A stretch of DNA of 17,824 nt, from contig CALDQH010000014.1 of the NCBI GenBank assembly GCA_937911935.1, forward strand, positions 1 to 17,824. Direction: 5' to 3'. Below the pieces are notes generated by a model. That model ran no database searches. It was not told the origin of the DNA and saw only the letters and a program-made list of their open reading frames with translations. Position numbers and translations under genes: made by a program. Shown piece after piece: positions 14,888 through 17,824 of this stretch. The DNA is from an uncultured Bacteroidales bacterium. Lineage in GTDB: Bacteria > Bacteroidota > Bacteroidia > Bacteroidales > Paludibacteraceae. How positions within the stretch are numbered: position 1 is the first letter of the stretch; every line of letters begins with the position of its first letter.

Positions 14888-16573
14888 TTATTCGACCAAA
14901 ATGTAATTTATACCATCAGGAAGTAATACATATCTTTCATGTTCTGTAAAATCATCCGAGAAAACACTATAATCTAAATGACTATACATGGAATCTAACT
15001 CTATACCTGCCATATCACATAACGAATAGAAAATGTTATCTGCATTGAGTTTAGCATTGATTCTTTTTTGAGCGTTATATACTTTTTGCATGTTATTCTG
15101 TTTATAAACATCTGAACACCAAAACATAAAAGGAACGTGATACTCTGTTTTTACAGGACTACAATCTCCTCCATGCCCGCCACCATCAGCTGTAATATTT
15201 TCACCATGATCGGAGACAAACGTAAAAGTAGAAGCTATATTCTCTTTATTGATTTGACCTATTATATGGCTCAAAATCTTATCTTGATACAACATAGAAT
15301 TGTCGTATGCATTGATATATAAGCTATCGTTATTTGCCCTCTCTTCTGCTGATGCAGTCTTAAAATTTGGTTTCCAAACGTCAAAATCTTCTTCAAAATT
15401 AGTATAAGGATGATGATTTCCCTTGAATTGAAGAATAAGGAAAAGATTATCATCGCACGATTTAATCAAAGAATCAATGGTTAAAGCAATGTATTTATCG
15501 CCTGAGATTTCTTCTTCTCCTACTATTTTATTGGGAAATAAAATAAGCGAATCTACTCCATTCGTTAGGTACGTTTCATAAGAAAGTAAATTTCCACCTG
15601 CCACTAAAACAAATGTTTTAAAACCTACTTCTTTAAATGGCTGTACAATACCCTTTTCCTTGTAATTTATCTCATAATTTAAAGGAGTAGCACGCGTAAC
15701 AACCTGTGGCACAGAAAACATGGTCAAACATGCCGTTGAATAATAGTTATTGAACGAAATCAGATGACTAAGTGTATCTAAACATGGAGTTGTTTCTCTA
15801 TGATATCCATTAAGTGATAGTTTATCAAACCGCATAGATTCACCTATTGCCAATACATGGACCTCACGGTTATTGGATTTTTGTTTGGTAGCATGAAAAA
15901 TAAAATGCTCTGCTTCTGAGATAGATTGTTTTACTTGCTGAATTCTTACAATATTATAAATTTGATAGGGTACGTTGTATGGCGGACGATTGAATATACG
16001 CGTAGGAATAAAATAATGATATGTTAACTTGTCTTGGTAAGACACATGTAACTTATAACATACAAATAAACTAGGAAGTAAGAATGAAGTTAACAAAAAC
16101 GCAACACAAATTTTCATGTTTCGTTTTGAAGTTTGCGAATATGTATAAGCCGATAATATTGAAAGTAGAAGAATTGGTAACCATTGCCAACATATAGAAG
16201 CATTGGCTTTGATAAAATCACCACCCTCAGTTGCATCGGTCATAATAATTGCCAAAATATTGCCTGATAAGACATAATTATCAAACAGCATAACCATGGT
16301 ATACTCTAATACTGTACAAATTGTTATTATCGCCACCAAACTATAGTAAAGTACTTTATTATTGATAAACAACAAGATAGCTAATAATGGCAATCCATAT
16401 AATAGACTAGTAAACAGATAGCTTATGCCTGATTGTTGAGTGATAGCAAAAGCAAAAGTTGGATATAAGGCACAAAGAAATAGCAGTATAGGTGAAAGAT
16501 AAGAGCCTAATAATAACGTTTTAAACCAATTGTAAATCTTAGAATTACATAAATTTTTGAAGCAAGTAGCCAT
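14888..16573 (-). CDS. phosphoethanolamine transferase-like membrane enzyme (EptA/CptA family)
   Basis: A 561-residue inner-membrane enzyme with about five N-terminal helices (roughly 21-44, 52-71, 75-97, 129-147, 155-175) and a periplasmic alkaline-phosphatase/sulfatase-fold domain from about 235. Metal and catalytic residues of the MCR/EptA type are visible: Glu245 in AIGES; Thr284 in ACLTMFSVP, 39 residues on, as nucleophile (the same spacing as Glu246-Thr285 in MCR-1); GNHHPY at 385-390; NAYDNSMLYQD at 421-431; SDHGE with Asp455-His456; and His467 in GGGHGG. Such enzymes move phosphoethanolamine from phosphatidylethanolamine to lipid A, core sugars or surface glycans; the acceptor here is unknown. 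The gene is clearly more AT-rich than the left of the window (about 33% versus 45% GC in sampled lines), suggesting transfer. No TAnnTTTG promoter lies between it and the upstream RNA terminator. Confidence 0.88.
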   Translation of the reverse strand: MATCFKNLCNSKIYNWFKTLLLGSYLSPILLFLCALYPTFAFAITQQSGISYLFTSLLYGLPLLAILLFINNKVLYYSLVAIITICTVLEYTMVMLFDNYVLSGNILAIIMTDATEGGDFIKANASICWQWLPILLLSILSAYTYSQTSKRNMKICVAFLLTSFLLPSLFVCYKLHVSYQDKLTYHYFIPTRIFNRPPYNVPYQIYNIVRIQQVKQSISEAEHFIFHATKQKSNNREVHVLAIGESMRFDKLSLNGYHRETTPCLDTLSHLISFNNYYSTACLTMFSVPQVVTRATPLNYEINYKEKGIVQPFKEVGFKTFVLVAGGNLLSYETYLTNGVDSLILFPNKIVGEEEISGDKYIALTIDSLIKSCDDNLFLILQFKGNHHPYTNFEEDFDVWKPNFKTASAEERANNDSLYINAYDNSMLYQDKILSHIIGQINKENIASTFTFVSDHGENITADGGGHGGDCSPVKTEYHVPFMFWCSDVYKQNNMQKVYNAQKRINAKLNADNIFYSLCDMAGIELDSMYSHLDYSVFSDDFTEHERYVLLPDGINYILVE

Positions 16574-16641
16574 TACTATACCTAGTTGTGGAAGAGGGCT
16601 ACGGGGTTCCGCATTATTATAAGTTAATATGTAGCAGACAT

Positions 16642-16680
16642 AAAAAAAGCGTGAAGCCCTGCACTGTCGCTCGCTTCACG
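16642..16680 (-). terminator. intrinsic terminator of the structured RNA
   Basis: On the minus strand CGTGAAGC (16680-16673) pairs with GCTTCACG (16657-16650) around a 15-base loop, followed within one base by T7 (plus-strand A run 16642-16648). It lies 68 bases upstream of the transferase start codon on the same strand. Confidence 0.85.
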
Positions 16681-16986
16681 TTCTGAGGCTCCTAGGAATG
16701 ATGCCCACCTTGTAGAAACGAGCAACGCATAAGCCCCACGCCGATATGTAATCATACCACACAATACACCCTTTATTAGCGGACATGGTACACCATGTCC
16801 CTACATTAGGTTACGTGTAGATATGAGAATACACACCCACGGGGCATTCACGTTGCTTTGTTTTTTACAAGGTTGTTGAAATTTTCCTAGGATTTCAGAA
16901 CGTAAAAACCAAAGCGTAGTAAACGCCTTTAAATATGTCTTGTCCCACCCTCCCGCTTTACACTTAGTAAAGCATCGGCGCAGGAC
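16642..16986 (-). ncRNA. 6S-like structured RNA (possible Bacteroidales-1 / 6S RNA)
   Basis: This protein-free stretch folds into one long rod. Nested pairings, all complementary: 16678-16686/16895-16903, 16690-16698/16884-16892, 16707-16714/16866-16873, 16722-16727/16851-16856, 16733-16737/16841-16845. Then comes an open internal bubble of about 27 and 21 bases, then 16765-16769/16815-16819 and an apical hairpin 16781-16788/16793-16800. A long closing stem, central bubble and terminal stem is the architecture of 6S RNA, which mimics an open promoter and sequesters RNA polymerase. Strand is set by the terminator at 16642-16680 and a -7 box at 16991-16998. A separate 5' hairpin (16942-16945/16983-16986 enclosing 16955-16973) would be the start of the transcript; the 6S-like core is about 16642-16905. 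Against the minus strand, plus-strand bubble bases 16741-16762 resemble the E. coli 6S bubble. It could instead be a leader of the downstream transferase gene. Confidence 0.65.
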
Positions 16987-16990
16987 TCTA

Positions 16991-16998
16991 CAAAATTA
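16991..16998 (-). promoter_or_regulatory. -7 box of the structured RNA promoter
   Basis: The minus strand reads TAATTTTG, a match to TAnnTTTG. Transcription starting about five bases on would begin at the GTCC that closes the first RNA hairpin. No clear -33 TTG is visible at the usual distance, so this is a partial promoter match. Confidence 0.45.
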
Positions 16999-17050
16999 AT
17001 CTTTATTTTTGGAAATTTAGTATCGGACTCAAATAAAATCAATTATTTGC

Positions 17051-17068
17051 TATCTTTGCAATTGCAAA
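17051..17068 (+). promoter_or_regulatory. -7 box overlapping a 14-base palindrome, before the LPD3-type gene
   Basis: TATCTTTG at 17051-17058 is the same -7 octamer as before rfbA and the acyl-CoA synthetase gene. It overlaps the perfect palindrome TTTGCAATTGCAAA at 17055-17068, which is placed where a repressor dimer could block transcription. The ATG lies 28 bases after the palindrome. No -33 element is evident. Confidence 0.45.
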
Positions 17069-17096
17069 TAAGGCATCACATCTTAATTCATTATAC

Positions 17097-17824
17097 ATGG
17101 AACCTATTTTATTTTTTGGGGAAGAAACTACTACCCAACTATTTATTAACAACTGCACTAAAGCTGGTATATACTTAAAAGGACTACATGGTTTGCCTAC
17201 ACAGCTAACTCCGCAACAATGGATTTGGGTTAGGACCAGTTCATTTAAAGACACTTATGGAGATTGGGAGAATTGGTATAAATGCAGATTCTTATTAGAG
17301 TCAGAACCTGTTTCTGCATTAAACGGAACAGAATTTGAGCCTATTCCTGGGAAAACTCTAACAGAGCAAGTATCTGAATACTTCCTGAAACTTGGAGGGA
17401 TTGCCTACAGTCCATACTTTGGGAATGTTATTTTGGATAAAAAAGGAGCAGACGATAGCCTTGCTCATGGCATGGGACGTAAAAAAGCAATTGCATATGC
17501 AGCAGTAAAAGACGTCATTGAAAAAGGAATTCTAATTGATTATGACTTTAATCACAAGGGAAGAAATTATAATAGCGCAGTAATTTCTGCACCTATTATA
17601 ATAAAGGAAGAAAGATTTATTTGCAGCGTGGTTATTACAAAAATGCAAGATAACAGATTTTACTTGCACGAAATAAAAGAACAAAAAAAGCTTTCGAACG
17701 AAGGTTCTAATACTGTTCAGAGACAGCCGCAACGTTCAAAAGCTTTTGCAAAGATACTGCAAAATATTTTATTGACCAAGGATTTGGTTATAAATCTGCC
17801 TTTGGATAGAAACGGAGAGCCGAT
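17097..17824 (+). CDS. phage/mobile-element polyvalent protein with LPD3-like domain (N-terminal part)
   Basis: The frame is open from ATG 17097 to the window end (242 codons), so the protein is truncated by the window. Residues 41-61 hold WIWVRTSSFKDTYGDWENW, close to the FGDWE-type motif of phage and conjugative-element polyvalent proteins. RFLLESEPVSALNG and a GKTLTEQV segment follow, then a domain at about 95-195 with DSLAHGMGRKKAIAYAAVKD, IDYDFNHKGRNYNSAVISAP and DNRFYLHEI. That order (SLAHG, KGRxY, NRFYLHE) resembles LPD3, a domain attached to toxin, nuclease or DNA-processing modules in large mobile-element proteins. The last residues (LDRNGEP) may open another module. The enzymatic activity is unknown because the rest is missing. 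It probably marks a prophage or integrative element entering from the right. Confidence 0.65.
   Translation, partial: MEPILFFGEETTTQLFINNCTKAGIYLKGLHGLPTQLTPQQWIWVRTSSFKDTYGDWENWYKCRFLLESEPVSALNGTEFEPIPGKTLTEQVSEYFLKLGGIAYSPYFGNVILDKKGADDSLAHGMGRKKAIAYAAVKDVIEKGILIDYDFNHKGRNYNSAVISAPIIIKEERFICSVVITKMQDNRFYLHEIKEQKKLSNEGSNTVQRQPQRSKAFAKILQNILLTKDLVINLPLDRNGEP

Noticed and set aside
16642..16986. RNase P RNA, tmRNA or SRP RNA at the structured RNA locus
   Set aside because: I looked for the GAGGAAAGTCC block of RNase P, the tRNA-like ends of tmRNA and the conserved SRP apical loop on both strands and found none.
17039..17732. Minus-strand frames opposite the LPD3-type gene (17039-17254, 17532-17732)
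   Set aside because: They overlap a long open frame with recognisable motifs and show no family resemblance themselves.

Overview
The window comes from a Bacteroidota chromosome, most likely order Bacteroidales. Three things point there: the ATP synthase gene order (atpD, atpC, a small membrane protein, atpB, atpE, atpF, atpH, atpA, atpG, with beta and epsilon first); promoters of the TTG / TAnnTTTG type with a 20-22 base spacer; and the near absence of Shine-Dalgarno sequences before starts. All assignments are by reading the sequence; no database search was possible.

Layout. 1-570: the 3' end of pth (peptidyl-tRNA hydrolase), then a small S4-domain RNA-binding protein. 621-5089: a co-directional block with dTDP-L-rhamnose genes rfbA, rfbC and rfbD (no rfbB), a PhoH-type ATPase and purC, closed by a strong terminator at 5223-5255. 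5298-12634: a promoter, the complete nine-gene F1Fo ATP synthase operon and its terminator. 12626-14496: an AMP-forming long-chain acyl-CoA synthetase with its own promoter, ending in a bidirectional terminator. 14586-16573 (minus strand): a phosphoethanolamine-transferase-like membrane enzyme and a small unknown ORF in visibly more AT-rich DNA. 16574-17096: no protein gene, but a long rod-shaped minus-strand structured RNA resembling 6S RNA, with promoter and terminator. 17097-17824: the start of a large protein with a phage/mobile-element LPD3-like domain, cut by the window end.

The ATP synthase has lineage features: an epsilon subunit of only 80 residues without the C-terminal helical hairpin, a beta subunit with an insertion of about 30 residues, a subunit a with a signal peptide and an extra N-terminal domain, and a ring subunit whose ion site (Glu68, no Na+-type Gln/Ser) suggests proton coupling.

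The intergenic gaps of the left two thirds carry unusual phased microsatellites: octamers of consensus RACTWAAC at three places, heptamers AAGTRAC before rfbC and GAGAAAG after purC. The least explained part is the right end: the 6S-like RNA, whose terminator sits just upstream of the transferase gene, next to a mobile-element-type gene.
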